Counted from the stretch's first letter, positions 41,740 to 49,770 are shown. The stretch: DNA of 64,000 nt from CAZSLI01 sp964607705 (GCA_964607705.1 CAZSLI010000001.1:159204-223203); one strand, 5' to 3'. Translations and numbers: made by a program. Notes: generated by a model not told the origin, from the letters alone.

Positions 41740-42840
41740 ATGAGTGAGGAACTGCACCGCACACCGCTCTACGAAGAGCACCTGGCACTCGGTGCACGTA
41801 TGGTCCCGTTCGCGGGATGGGAGATGCCTGTTCAGTACGCCGGCATCATCGAGGAGCACCGTGCGGTCCGTTCCTCGGCAGGCATCTTCGATGTCTGCCA
41901 CATGGCGGAGTTCCGCGTCTTCGGCTTCGGTGCGTTCGACTTCCTGCAGCAGATGTTCACGAACGACCTTCACCGGATCGCGGAGCTTGGCTCGGCGCAG
42001 TACACGCTCATGCTCGACGACCAGGGCGGCATCATCGACGACCTGATCGTCTATCACTCGGGGGACCTCGAATACCTGATCATCGCCAACGCGGGTAACC
42101 GGGAGAACGACTACCAGTGGCTGCGCGAGCATGCGCCGACCGACATCGAGCTGGTCGACGAGTCCGACCGCACCGGCCTCGTAGCGCTCCAGGGTCCCAA
42201 GGCGATCGAGATCCTGCAGGAGCTGGCCGGGGACAGCTTCGAGCTGCCGGAGCGCTTCCACCTCGCGGAGGCGCTGCTCGACGAAGCCGTGCCCTGCCTG
42301 GTCGCCCGCACCGGCTACACGGGCGAGGACGGCGTCGAGATCATCTGCCGCGCATCCGAGACGCCTGCGGTCTGGCGCCTGCTGCTCTCGTTCCCGGAGG
42401 TCACTCCGGCAGGCCTCGGCGCTCGGGACACGCTGCGTCTTGAGATGGGCTACCACCTGTACGGCAATGACATGGATCGCTCGATCGATCCCATCAGCGC
42501 GGGGCTCGGCTGGGTCTGTCCCAAGGCCAAGACCGGGTACATCGGCGCCGAGGAGGTCGCGCGCGTTCGCGAACTCGGTCCCGCGCGTAAGCTCGTGCAC
42601 CTGCGGGTCGAGGGCGGCATCCCGCGTCCTGGCTTCCCCGTGTTGCACGAGGGGATTGAGGTGGGTAAGGTAGCGAGCGGCACCTTCTCGCCCACGCTGG
42701 AGGCGGGCATCGCCACCGCGTACGTTCCTGCCGAGCTGTCGGCTCCGGGAACCACGCTCACGGTGGCGATCCGCAAGAAGACCGCACCGGCAACCATCGT
42801 GAAGCCGCCGTTCGTCACGTCGACATCGCTCGTGGGCTGA
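41740..42840 (+). CDS. gcvT: Glycine cleavage system T protein (aminomethyltransferase)
   Basis: 366 residues, ATG with TAAGGAG upstream. It starts LYEEHLALGARMVPFAGWEMPVQY, and has FDVCHMAEFRVFG, MLDDQGGIIDDLIVYH, ARTGYTGEDGVEII and LGARDTLRLEMGYHLYGND, all conserved in T proteins. It transfers the methylene group from aminomethyl-lipoyl-H protein to tetrahydrofolate and releases ammonia. It is the first gene of a four-gene gcv operon. The 32-base gap upstream is too short for a glycine riboswitch. Confidence 0.96.
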   Translation: MSEELHRTPLYEEHLALGARMVPFAGWEMPVQYAGIIEEHRAVRSSAGIFDVCHMAEFRVFGFGAFDFLQQMFTNDLHRIAELGSAQYTLMLDDQGGIIDDLIVYHSGDLEYLIIANAGNRENDYQWLREHAPTDIELVDESDRTGLVALQGPKAIEILQELAGDSFELPERFHLAEALLDEAVPCLVARTGYTGEDGVEIICRASETPAVWRLLLSFPEVTPAGLGARDTLRLEMGYHLYGNDMDRSIDPISAGLGWVCPKAKTGYIGAEEVARVRELGPARKLVHLRVEGGIPRPGFPVLHEGIEVGKVASGTFSPTLEAGIATAYVPAELSAPGTTLTVAIRKKTAPATIVKPPFVTSTSLVG

Positions 42841-42874
42841 AGGCCCACGACACTCGGAGGGAGCGATCAGCAAG

Positions 42875-43258
42875 ATGGGACATCCGAACGACCGCAAGTA
42901 CTCGAACGAGCATGAGTGGGTCATCGTCGACGGTGACGTCGCGACTATCGGCATCTCGAGCTTCGCGCAGGACCAGCTCGGCGAGGTCGTCTATGTCGAC
43001 CTGCCCAGCGAGGGCGACGCCCTCGCGTCCGGCGAGACCTTTGGCGAGATCGAGTCGGTCAAGTCGGTGTCGGAGCTCTACGCCCCGGTCAGCGGCGAGG
43101 TCATCGCAGTCAACGACTCGCTCGACGACGCGCCCGAGACGGTCAACTCCGACCCGCACGGCGACGGCTGGATGATCAAGGTGAAGCTTGAGGACGCCGG
43201 ACAGGTCGACGGTCTCATGACCGCCGAGGAGTACGACGCTTTCGTGACCGAGGGCTAG
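42875..43258 (+). CDS. gcvH: Glycine cleavage system H protein
   Basis: 127 residues. YSNEHEWVIVDGDVATIGISSFAQDQLGEVVYVDLP and the lipoyl lysine K63 in IESVKSVSELYAPVSGEV are those of GcvH. It carries the aminomethyl group between P, T and L proteins. It lies between gcvT and gcvPA, and the octanoyltransferase needed for its lipoylation is the last gene of the operon. Confidence 0.97.
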   Translation: MGHPNDRKYSNEHEWVIVDGDVATIGISSFAQDQLGEVVYVDLPSEGDALASGETFGEIESVKSVSELYAPVSGEVIAVNDSLDDAPETVNSDPHGDGWMIKVKLEDAGQVDGLMTAEEYDAFVTEG

Positions 43259-43264
43259 CCCCTG

Positions 43265-44599
43265 ATGCGCTATATACCGATCACGTGCGAGCAGCGCGAA
43301 GCAATGCTTCGCGCTGTTGGCGTTGAGAGCACTGACGAACTGTTCGCCGATGTGCCCGAAGAGGGTCGCCTCGGACGGGCTCTGAACCTGCCGGACGGTC
43401 TCGGCGAGATCGCTCTGGCCTCCCACCTTCGCGAGCTGGCCGATGCAAACGACCCGGCCACCGGACTTGTGAGCTTCGCCGGCGCGGGCTGCTACGACCA
43501 CTACATTCCGAGCGTCGTGGACCACGTGGTGAGCAAGCCGGAGTTCTTCACCGCCTACACGCCCTACCAGCCCGAAGTGTCGCAGGGTACGCTGCAGGCC
43601 ATCTTCGAGTACCAGTCGATGATCTGTGCCCTCACGGGCATGGACGTCGCCAACGCCTCGATGTACGACGGCGCCACCGCCTTCGTCGAAGCTGCGCTCA
43701 TGGCCTGCCGCGTCACGAAGCGCCACCGGGTCGTGGTGGCGGGCAGCGTGCACCCCGAGTGGTTCGAGGTGCTGATCACGTACGCCGAGTCAGGCAACTT
43801 CGAGGTCGACGTACTCGACTTCGAGGGAGGACGCCTTGATCCAGCGGATGTTGCGGAGCTGCTGGGCCACGACGCTGCGGCACTTCTGGTGGCCAGTCCC
43901 AACTTCATCGGCGTGCTCGAGGACCTCGGTGGTCTTGCGGAAGCCGCTCATGCCGCCGGCTCGCTGCTGGTCGTGGCGACCAACCCGATCCTCCTCGGCG
44001 TCATGGAGCCACCGAGCTCCTTCGGCGCCGACATCGTGGTCGGGGAGGGCCAGCCGCTTGGCAACGCCATGAGCTTCGGCGGACCGGGCCTCGGCTTCTT
44101 CGCGTGCCGGCAGGCACACGTACGCCAGATGCCTGGGCGGCTTGTCGGTCGCACCGTGGACGTCGACGGCAATGATGCGTTCGTGCTGACATTGTCGACG
44201 CGCGAGCAGCACATCCGCCGGGAGAAGGCCACGAGCAACATCTGCAGCAACCACGCGCTGAACGCGCTGGCCGCGGGGGTCTACCTCTCGGCGGTCGGAC
44301 GCGAAGGGCTCGCCGGCATCGCCCGCACGTGCGTCGCTCGCGCTCGCTACCTGCGCGAGCGGCTCATCGAGACCGGCAAGTTCAGTGCCCCGTGGGATGA
44401 GCCGTTCGGGTACGAGTTCGCGCTCGCCTACGACGGCGATGCCGACGACCTGCACCACAAGCTGCTCCACAAGGGCTATCTCGCCGGCGTGGTGCTTGAC
44501 GCCACGGATGAGGGACCCGATCTCATGCTCTTCGCTGTGACCGAGAAGCGCACGCGCGCCCAGATCGACGCGTTCGTCGAGGAGGTGGCGTCGCTGTGA
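43265..44599 (+). CDS. gcvPA: Glycine dehydrogenase (decarboxylating) subunit 1
   Basis: 444 residues, ATG six bases after the gcvH stop. It opens with MRYIPITCEQREAML and has FAGAGCYDHYIPSVVDHV, YTPYQPEVSQGTLQAIFEYQSMIC and VGEGQPLGNAMSFGGPGLGFFACR. It is the N-terminal half of P protein in the two-subunit form. With GcvPB it decarboxylates glycine with PLP. It overlaps gcvPB by GTGA. Confidence 0.96.
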   Translation: MRYIPITCEQREAMLRAVGVESTDELFADVPEEGRLGRALNLPDGLGEIALASHLRELADANDPATGLVSFAGAGCYDHYIPSVVDHVVSKPEFFTAYTPYQPEVSQGTLQAIFEYQSMICALTGMDVANASMYDGATAFVEAALMACRVTKRHRVVVAGSVHPEWFEVLITYAESGNFEVDVLDFEGGRLDPADVAELLGHDAAALLVASPNFIGVLEDLGGLAEAAHAAGSLLVVATNPILLGVMEPPSSFGADIVVGEGQPLGNAMSFGGPGLGFFACRQAHVRQMPGRLVGRTVDVDGNDAFVLTLSTREQHIRREKATSNICSNHALNALAAGVYLSAVGREGLAGIARTCVARARYLRERLIETGKFSAPWDEPFGYEFALAYDGDADDLHHKLLHKGYLAGVVLDATDEGPDLMLFAVTEKRTRAQIDAFVEEVASL

Positions 44600-46095
44600 G
44601 CGAGATCCTTGCGAACACGCCTGATGGCGCCCCCAAGCGCGGTCCGCGCGAGCTCATCTTCGAACTCGGCGCGCCCGAGTCGAGCTGTGTGCTGCCGCCC
44701 GAACTCGACGTCCCCGATATCGACCTGGCTGAGGCCCTCGGCGGTGCGGTGCGTGCCGAGAAGCCGCTGCTGCCGCACGTGACCGAGCTCGAGATCATGC
44801 GCCACTACGCGCACCTGGCGGAGATGAACTTCGGCGTTGACTCCGGCTTCTATCCGCTGGGCAGCTGCACGATGAAGTACAACCCGCGCATCAACGAGGA
44901 TGCGTGCCGTCTCGAGGGCTTTGCGGGCCTTCACCCGTACCAGCCGGTCGAGACCGTGCAGGGGGCCTTGGCGCTGATGGTCGGCCTTTCAGAGGCGCTG
45001 GCCGAGGTCTCAGGCCTGCCCGGCGTCACGCTGCAGCCTGCCGCCGGTGCGCACGGCGAGCTGACCGCGCTGATGGTCTTCCGGGCCGCGCACACCGCCA
45101 ACGGCGACCCGCGCAAGAAGGTAGTCATCCCCGACACGGCTCACGGCACCAACCCTGCCACCGTGACGATGTGCGGCTACGAGACCGTCACCATCCCGAG
45201 CGACGAACGCGGACTCGTGGACCTGGAGGCGCTCAAGGCCGTGCTCGATACGGATGTCGCCGCCTTCATGCTGACGAACCCCAACACCCTGGGCCTGTTC
45301 GACCCGCAGATCCTCGAGATCACTGAAGCCGTCCACGCCGTGGGCGCGTTCGCCTACTGCGACGGCGCGAATCTTAACGCCATCATGGGCATCGCACGCC
45401 CAGGCGACCTCGGCTTCGACGCCCTGCACATCAACCTTCACAAGACGTTCTCCACGCCACATGGTGGAGGTGGGCCGGGCGCCGGTCCTGTCTGCGTAAC
45501 CAAGGACCTGGCGCGCTACCTTCCCGGCCCTCAGCCGATGTATGACGGCGAGACGTTCGGTCTCGAGACCTCGGACGACACGATCGGCAGGGTCCGTAGC
45601 TTCTACGGCAACTTCGGCGTTCTCGTGCGCGCCTATGCCTACATCGTGAGCCAGGGTGCCGAGGGCCTCAAAGAGGTCTCTGAGCAGGCGGTCCTCTCGG
45701 CAAACTACATGAAGGAGCGCCTGAAGGGCGCCTTCGAGCTGCCGTACGACCGGACGTGCATGCACGAGTTCGTGCTCTCGGGAGCCAAGCTGCGCTCCGA
45801 GCACGGTGTGCGGACGCTCGACGTAGCCAAGCGACTGCTCGACTACGGCTTCCACCCTCCCACGGTCTACTTCCCGCTGCTCGTCGACGAGGCGCTCATG
45901 ATCGAGCCCACCGAGACCGAGCCTCTGGCCGCTCTCGAGGCCTTCTGCGACGCACTCATCGCGATCGCCGAGGAGGCGGGACGCGATCCTGAGCTGGTCA
46001 AGGGAGCGCCTTACACGACGCCGGTCCGCCGCCTCGACGAGGCGCGCGCAGCGCGCGAGCCGGTGCTTCGCTGGAAGCCCGCCGAGGGCGAGTGA
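44596..46095 (+). CDS. gcvPB: Glycine dehydrogenase (decarboxylating) subunit 2
   Basis: 499 residues, GTG start overlapping gcvPA. The PLP lysine K283 lies in INLHKTFSTPHGGGGPGAGPV. GSCTMKYNPRINE (about 92) and PDTAHGTNPATVTMCGY are conserved in the C-terminal half of P protein. It forms the active dimer with GcvPA. Its stop overlaps the lipM-like start (GTGA), so all parts are translated together. Confidence 0.96.
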   Translation: MSEILANTPDGAPKRGPRELIFELGAPESSCVLPPELDVPDIDLAEALGGAVRAEKPLLPHVTELEIMRHYAHLAEMNFGVDSGFYPLGSCTMKYNPRINEDACRLEGFAGLHPYQPVETVQGALALMVGLSEALAEVSGLPGVTLQPAAGAHGELTALMVFRAAHTANGDPRKKVVIPDTAHGTNPATVTMCGYETVTIPSDERGLVDLEALKAVLDTDVAAFMLTNPNTLGLFDPQILEITEAVHAVGAFAYCDGANLNAIMGIARPGDLGFDALHINLHKTFSTPHGGGGPGAGPVCVTKDLARYLPGPQPMYDGETFGLETSDDTIGRVRSFYGNFGVLVRAYAYIVSQGAEGLKEVSEQAVLSANYMKERLKGAFELPYDRTCMHEFVLSGAKLRSEHGVRTLDVAKRLLDYGFHPPTVYFPLLVDEALMIEPTETEPLAALEAFCDALIAIAEEAGRDPELVKGAPYTTPVRRLDEARAAREPVLRWKPAEGE

Positions 46096-46883
46096 GCGCA
46101 CCGCGCTGGAGATTGCTGATCGACGGCCCGGTCGAAGGCGCCCGAAACATGGCGCTCGACCGGGCCGTTCAGCTTGCCCGTGAGCAGAGGAGCGTACTCC
46201 CCACGCTTCGGCTCTATGGCTGGACGCGCCCGACCGTCACGCTCGGCCGCTTCCAGTCCGTCGACGGCATCGATCTCTCCGCTGCCGAGGAACTCGGCTG
46301 CGACGTCGTACGCCGGTTCACGGGTGGACGGGCGGTGCTCCACGACGACGAGCTCACCTACGCAGTCGTGGCATCGGTGGAGGACGGCGTCCCGCGGGGG
46401 GTCGCGGCATCGTATCGCCACCTCTGCGCGGCCCTCGCCGAGGCCTATCGGCGCTTGGGCGTGGACGCTTCCGTGACCGAACGGGATCGCGCGGCGTCCT
46501 CCTCGGCGGCCTGCTACCTGACGACCACCCGGGCCGACCTGTCGCTGGGTGCGATGAAGTTGTCGGGCTCCGCGCAGGTGTGGCATGGCGATACGGTGAT
46601 GCAGCACGGCTCATTCACCGTATCGCGCGATGTCGGTCGTGAGGCGCGCATCTTCCGGCTTTCGGCCGAGGATGCCGAGCACCTCGCTGAGGGGTCGGCG
46701 ACGATCGAGGCGGTCACGGGCCGTCGGCCAGCACTGGGCGAGATCCAAGACGCCGTGGTCGATGCCTTCACTGATGTGCTCGGCATTCACATCGAGCCTG
46801 GCGAGTTGCATGAAGAGGAGCTCCAGGCCGCCCTCGACCTCGAGGACCGGGTGAGAGTGCGCTCTGGCGGCGAAGATGCCTGA
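46092..46883 (+). CDS. lipM: LipM-like octanoyltransferase / lipoate ligase family protein
   Basis: 263 residues, BPL/LPL fold. RRFTGGRAVLHDDELTYAVV (about 74-93), a cysteine in SSAACYL (about 141), the conserved lysine in GAMKLSGSAQVW and MQHGSFTV match LipM of Bacillus (RRxTGGRAVLHxxELTY, CF, GSAQ, QHGS) better than LplA. LipM moves octanoate from acyl carrier protein to GcvH. C-Y replaces the usual C-F. Its place at the end of the gcv operon fits a dedicated role in loading GcvH. LipA is not in the window. Confidence 0.82.
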   Translation: MSAPRWRLLIDGPVEGARNMALDRAVQLAREQRSVLPTLRLYGWTRPTVTLGRFQSVDGIDLSAAEELGCDVVRRFTGGRAVLHDDELTYAVVASVEDGVPRGVAASYRHLCAALAEAYRRLGVDASVTERDRAASSSAACYLTTTRADLSLGAMKLSGSAQVWHGDTVMQHGSFTVSRDVGREARIFRLSAEDAEHLAEGSATIEAVTGRRPALGEIQDAVVDAFTDVLGIHIEPGELHEEELQAALDLEDRVRVRSGGEDA

Positions 46884-46931
46884 AGTGCAACTTTAGCCTT
46901 TTAGGACGCCGCGCGTGTCGGAGGCTTACGC

Positions 46932-46937
46932 TACAAT
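46932..46937 (+). promoter_or_regulatory. -10 box upstream of the RsiG-like gene
   Basis: TACAAT lies 31 bases before the GTG start of the RsiG-like gene. No convincing -35 is seen at 16-19 bases. It suggests that the regulatory block starts its own transcript after the gcv operon. Confidence 0.45.
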
Positions 46938-46968
46938 CAGTTGAGGGAACCCACGAGGGGAGGACCGC

Positions 46969-47286
46969 GTGACGTCTGAAGAGTCCGGAGCCACGAGGGA
47001 CGACGCGCTGCTCGACCTCGAGCAGAAGTCGAACGAGCAGCTCAGGGAGCTTCTCAACGAGCTCTACGCGGAGGAGCAGCGCGTCTCGTACCGACGCCGT
47101 GTCCTCCATGGCAAGATAGATATTCTTCGCGCCGAGCTGGTCAGGCGCCTCAAGAGCGAGCGCGAGGCCGGCGAAGACGTGATCAGCGGTACGGATGTCG
47201 AGAGGCTCATCGACATCCTGGCCAACGATCTCCGCGGTGTATCGCGTTATGACGTCGCCACGGACCTCGAGGACGACGACGAGTAG
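46969..47286 (+). CDS. RsiG-like protein (putative c-di-GMP-responsive anti-sigma factor)
   Basis: 105 residues, GTG start preceded by GAGGGGAGG. The central helix reads EEQRVSYRRRVLHGKIDILR (about 37-56). It fits the RsiG c-di-GMP motif E(X)3S(X)2R(X)3Q(X)3D at four of five positions with exact spacing; the Q is H. A second helix with Leu/Arg spacing and an acidic tail (TDLEDDDE) follow. In Streptomyces, RsiG binds c-di-GMP and the sigma factor WhiG; single-motif versions exist in other Actinobacteria such as Rubrobacter. WhiG is not in this window. The role as a c-di-GMP-dependent anti-sigma is inferred from the motif. Confidence 0.7.
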   Translation: MTSEESGATRDDALLDLEQKSNEQLRELLNELYAEEQRVSYRRRVLHGKIDILRAELVRRLKSEREAGEDVISGTDVERLIDILANDLRGVSRYDVATDLEDDDE

Positions 47287-47319
47287 ACCGAATCGGGCAG
47301 GAAGCCGACAGGAGGACGC

Positions 47320-47580
47320 GTGTCCACACTAGACGAGCGTATCAAGCAGTTCTTCTCCGACATGACAACCGATGTGGTCGAGGAGCGCGTAGTCGAATAC
47401 GTGATCCGCGAGGTCCACAACGGCCGTCGCCTGATGGAAGTCATCGAGGACCCGTACGTCCGTAACCGTCTCAATGAAGACCGTCGTGTCGAGGTGCTCG
47501 AGAACACCGAGATCGTCGAGGCGCTCGAGCAGGAAATCCGCTCGAGCATGACTCCGCCGGAGCTCGGTTTCTCGAGCTAG
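47320..47580 (+). CDS. Small helical protein of unknown function
   Basis: 86 residues, GTG start with AGGAGG upstream. It is charged, with predicted helices and no membrane segment or signal peptide. Motifs visible: IKQFFSDMTTDVVEERVVEYVIREVHNGRRLMEVIEDPYVRNR. I do not recognise the family. It sits between the RsiG-like and FHA genes, with short gaps of about 33 bases, so it is probably part of the same regulatory transcript. Confidence 0.75.
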   Translation: MSTLDERIKQFFSDMTTDVVEERVVEYVIREVHNGRRLMEVIEDPYVRNRLNEDRRVEVLENTEIVEALEQEIRSSMTPPELGFSS

Positions 47581-47612
47581 GTCCCGTCAGGCCGTAAGGG
47601 AGGGTGAGCGCG

Positions 47613-48062
47613 ATGCCGGAGTGCCCCAAGTGCGGTGCTTCATTGGCCACCGAGGAAGAGCGGTGTGCTGCCTGCGGCTCCCTTCCTGGTGAGGCCACAG
47701 CTTCGTTCGAGCCGATCCAGGGCGGCGATGTCGGCACGACCCCAGGACCTGATGCGATCGAGGGGCCGGTACTCATCGTTCGCAAGGGGCCGCAACCCGG
47801 TGAGCGCTTCTATCTCGACCGCCCGGCGTTGTCGGTCGGCCGAGACCCCAAGAGTGACATCTTCCTCAACGACATGACTGTCTCGCGGACCCACGCCCGG
47901 CTGTCACTCGCGGGCACAGAGGTCACGGTGAACGACGCCGGGTCCCTCAACGGTACGTACGTGAACGGCGTGTGCGTGGACGAAGCGCTGCTCGTTGACG
48001 GTGACGTCCTTCAGATCGGCACGTTCCAGATGGTGTTCCACCAGGGAGGGACGCAGCGATGA
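47613..48062 (+). CDS. FHA-domain protein with N-terminal zinc ribbon
   Basis: 149 residues from ATG 47613, at normal distance from GGGAGG; the GTG at 47604 is too close. The N-terminus CPKCGASLATEEERCAACGS holds two CxxC pairs, a zinc ribbon. An FHA domain follows (about 52-145): LSVGRDPKSDIFLNDMTVSRTHARL and NDAGSLNGTYVNG. FHA domains bind phosphothreonine. Between them lies GEATASFEPI, which is loosely like the ETTSVF phospho-site of GarA/OdhI. It precedes ftsR with an ATGA overlap, as garA/odhI precede the Rv1828/ftsR genes, so it may be a GarA-like regulator, but the zinc ribbon is different. Confidence 0.85.
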   Translation: MPECPKCGASLATEEERCAACGSLPGEATASFEPIQGGDVGTTPGPDAIEGPVLIVRKGPQPGERFYLDRPALSVGRDPKSDIFLNDMTVSRTHARLSLAGTEVTVNDAGSLNGTYVNGVCVDEALLVDGDVLQIGTFQMVFHQGGTQR

Positions 48063-48766
48063 GTAGCCGGGACTACCTCACGATCGGCGAGGTCGTCCAG
48101 CGGCTGCAGCCTGTCTACCCCGACCTCTCCATCTCGAAGGTACGATTCCTCGAGGAGGAGGGTTTGGTCACCCCCGAGAGGACCGCGGGAGGCTACCGCA
48201 AGTTCACCCAGGGTGACGTCGCTCGGGTCGAGATGATCCTGAGACTCCAGCGGGATCACTTCCTTCCGCTCGCCATCATCCGCGACAAGCTTGCGGACGT
48301 GGATCGCGGCAGGGTGCCCGCCGAGCTTCAGCGCACACCTGTAGGTGGCACGGAGCCGCTGCCCTTCTCGGTCGTCGACGAAGGCCCACTCGCGCTCGAG
48401 GACGTGCCCTCGGCTCTCGGGATCCCGGTCTCGTTCGTGCGGGAGTTGGCGGAATTCGGCATCGTCGAGCTGCAGAAGGGCGAGGGCGGCGAGCAGTTGG
48501 ATCGCGTTGAGGTGACTTCTGTCCACGCCGCTTGGGATCTGCGACGTTTCGGAGTCGAGCCTCGGCACCTGCGCATGTACAGCACCTTCGCGGACCGTGA
48601 AGCGACCTTGTTCGCGCAGATCCTGATGCCGGCCTTCCGTCACCGGACTGCAGACACCAAGCAGAAGCTCGCTGACACGCTCAACGAGCTCTCGTCCCTC
48701 ACGGACCAGCTCAAGAGCAGGCTGTTGCGGCGCGCACTGGAGAAGGCGTTCGAGGACCTTCCTTAA
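48059..48766 (+). CDS. ftsR: MerR-family transcriptional regulator, FtsR/Rv1828 type
   Basis: 235 residues. The N-terminal winged helix-turn-helix TIGEVVQRLQPVYPDLSISKVRFLEEEGLVTPERTAGGYRKFT is typical of the actinobacterial FtsR/Rv1828 group, with QRDHFLPLAIIRDKL. The C-terminal helices follow. FtsR activates ftsZ in Corynebacterium. It is translationally coupled to the FHA gene, an order also found in mycobacteria and corynebacteria. Confidence 0.85.
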   Translation: MSSRDYLTIGEVVQRLQPVYPDLSISKVRFLEEEGLVTPERTAGGYRKFTQGDVARVEMILRLQRDHFLPLAIIRDKLADVDRGRVPAELQRTPVGGTEPLPFSVVDEGPLALEDVPSALGIPVSFVRELAEFGIVELQKGEGGEQLDRVEVTSVHAAWDLRRFGVEPRHLRMYSTFADREATLFAQILMPAFRHRTADTKQKLADTLNELSSLTDQLKSRLLRRALEKAFEDLP

Positions 48767-48769
48767 CGG

Positions 48770-49222
48770 ATGGACGAGAAGCGCGACACAACCTCTCAAG
48801 ACGCCGTACGCACGCTGGACCATCCCCCTCTCGACGAGATCCGGTTCGCGCACTCGAGCGAGCGGGTCGCGGCCGAGATACTCGACTACTACCGGATCCG
48901 ATGGCAGTACGAGCCGCGCTCGTTTCCGATCGAGTGGGACGGGGAGGAGCGGGTCATAGCATCCTTCACGCCCGACTTCTACCTTCCGGACTTCGACCTG
49001 TTCATCGAGCTGACGACGATGAGCCAAAAACTCGTCACGAAGAAGAACCGCAAGGTCAGACGCCTGCGGGAACTCTATCCCGAGATCAACATCAAGGTCT
49101 TCTACCAGAAGGACTTTCGCGCGCTGCTCGCAAGGTTCGGCATGACAAGCGAGTCACAGCCGCACGCCGCGGGAGGCGGCTTCATCGCCGGACCGGACGA
49201 CGAAGCCGACGGTGCCGACTGA
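48770..49222 (+). CDS. Hypothetical protein with PD-(D/E)XK-like features
   Basis: 150 residues. A possible nuclease-like core is seen: TPDFYLPDFDLFIELTTMSQKLVTKKNRKVRRL (about 65-97). PD and E are spaced as in PD-(D/E)XK enzymes, but the K of the ExK pair is T. The C-terminal 30 residues are Gly/Ala/Asp-rich. It is probably a degenerate nuclease-fold protein of unknown role. It lies between ftsR and hpt, with its stop overlapping the hpt start. Confidence 0.65.
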   Translation: MDEKRDTTSQDAVRTLDHPPLDEIRFAHSSERVAAEILDYYRIRWQYEPRSFPIEWDGEERVIASFTPDFYLPDFDLFIELTTMSQKLVTKKNRKVRRLRELYPEINIKVFYQKDFRALLARFGMTSESQPHAAGGGFIAGPDDEADGAD

Positions 49223-49770
49223 TGAACACGCCGCCGCTCCCTCCTGAGTGCAGCCGTATCGTGCTCGACGGACATGCGATCGCTGCCCGGGTACGCGAGT
49301 TGGGAGCGGAGCTCACGGAGCGACATCACGGCGAGCCGCTTCATCTCGTCACGGTTCTGCGCGGGTCCGTCTTCTTCCTGGCGGATCTGTGCCGGGCGAT
49401 CGATGCGCCGCTCACCATGGACTTTCTCGCCGTGGCGCCGTACGTCCCGGGGCGGGGAGGGGCTGTTCGACTGACCAAGGACCTCGACGACAACATCTCC
49501 GAGTCAGCCGTCGTGCTTGTGGAGGACGTTGTCGACACCGGGCTCACGGTCAACTACGTCCTTTCGTTCCTCAGAAGCCATTCACCCCGCAGCCTCGAGA
49601 TATGCACGCTGCTCGACAAGCCGGCGCGACGGATCGCCGAAGTGCCCATCGCGTACACCGGCTTCGAGATGTCGGACCGCTTCCTGGTCGGCTACGGTCT
49701 CGACCTGGATGGCCGCTATCGGAACCTGCCCTACCTGGCAGAGTTGCGCGAGGAGGCGGTTCTCGGATGA
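49222..49770 (+). CDS. hpt: Hypoxanthine phosphoribosyltransferase
   Basis: 182 residues from ATG 49222 (TGATG). TVLRGSVFFLADLCRAID, the PRPP-binding loop VVLVEDVVDTGLTVNYVL (about 95-112) and VGYGLDLDGRYRNLPYLA mark Hpt/Hprt. It makes IMP or GMP from hypoxanthine or guanine and PRPP. An adenine salvage gene (apt) lies 1 kb downstream. Confidence 0.93.
   Translation: MNTPPLPPECSRIVLDGHAIAARVRELGAELTERHHGEPLHLVTVLRGSVFFLADLCRAIDAPLTMDFLAVAPYVPGRGGAVRLTKDLDDNISESAVVLVEDVVDTGLTVNYVLSFLRSHSPRSLEICTLLDKPARRIAEVPIAYTGFEMSDRFLVGYGLDLDGRYRNLPYLAELREEAVLG

Noticed and set aside
41713..42954. A 413-residue minus-strand frame opposite gcvT and gcvH
   Set aside because: Antisense to conserved glycine cleavage genes; no recognisable domain or ribosome site.
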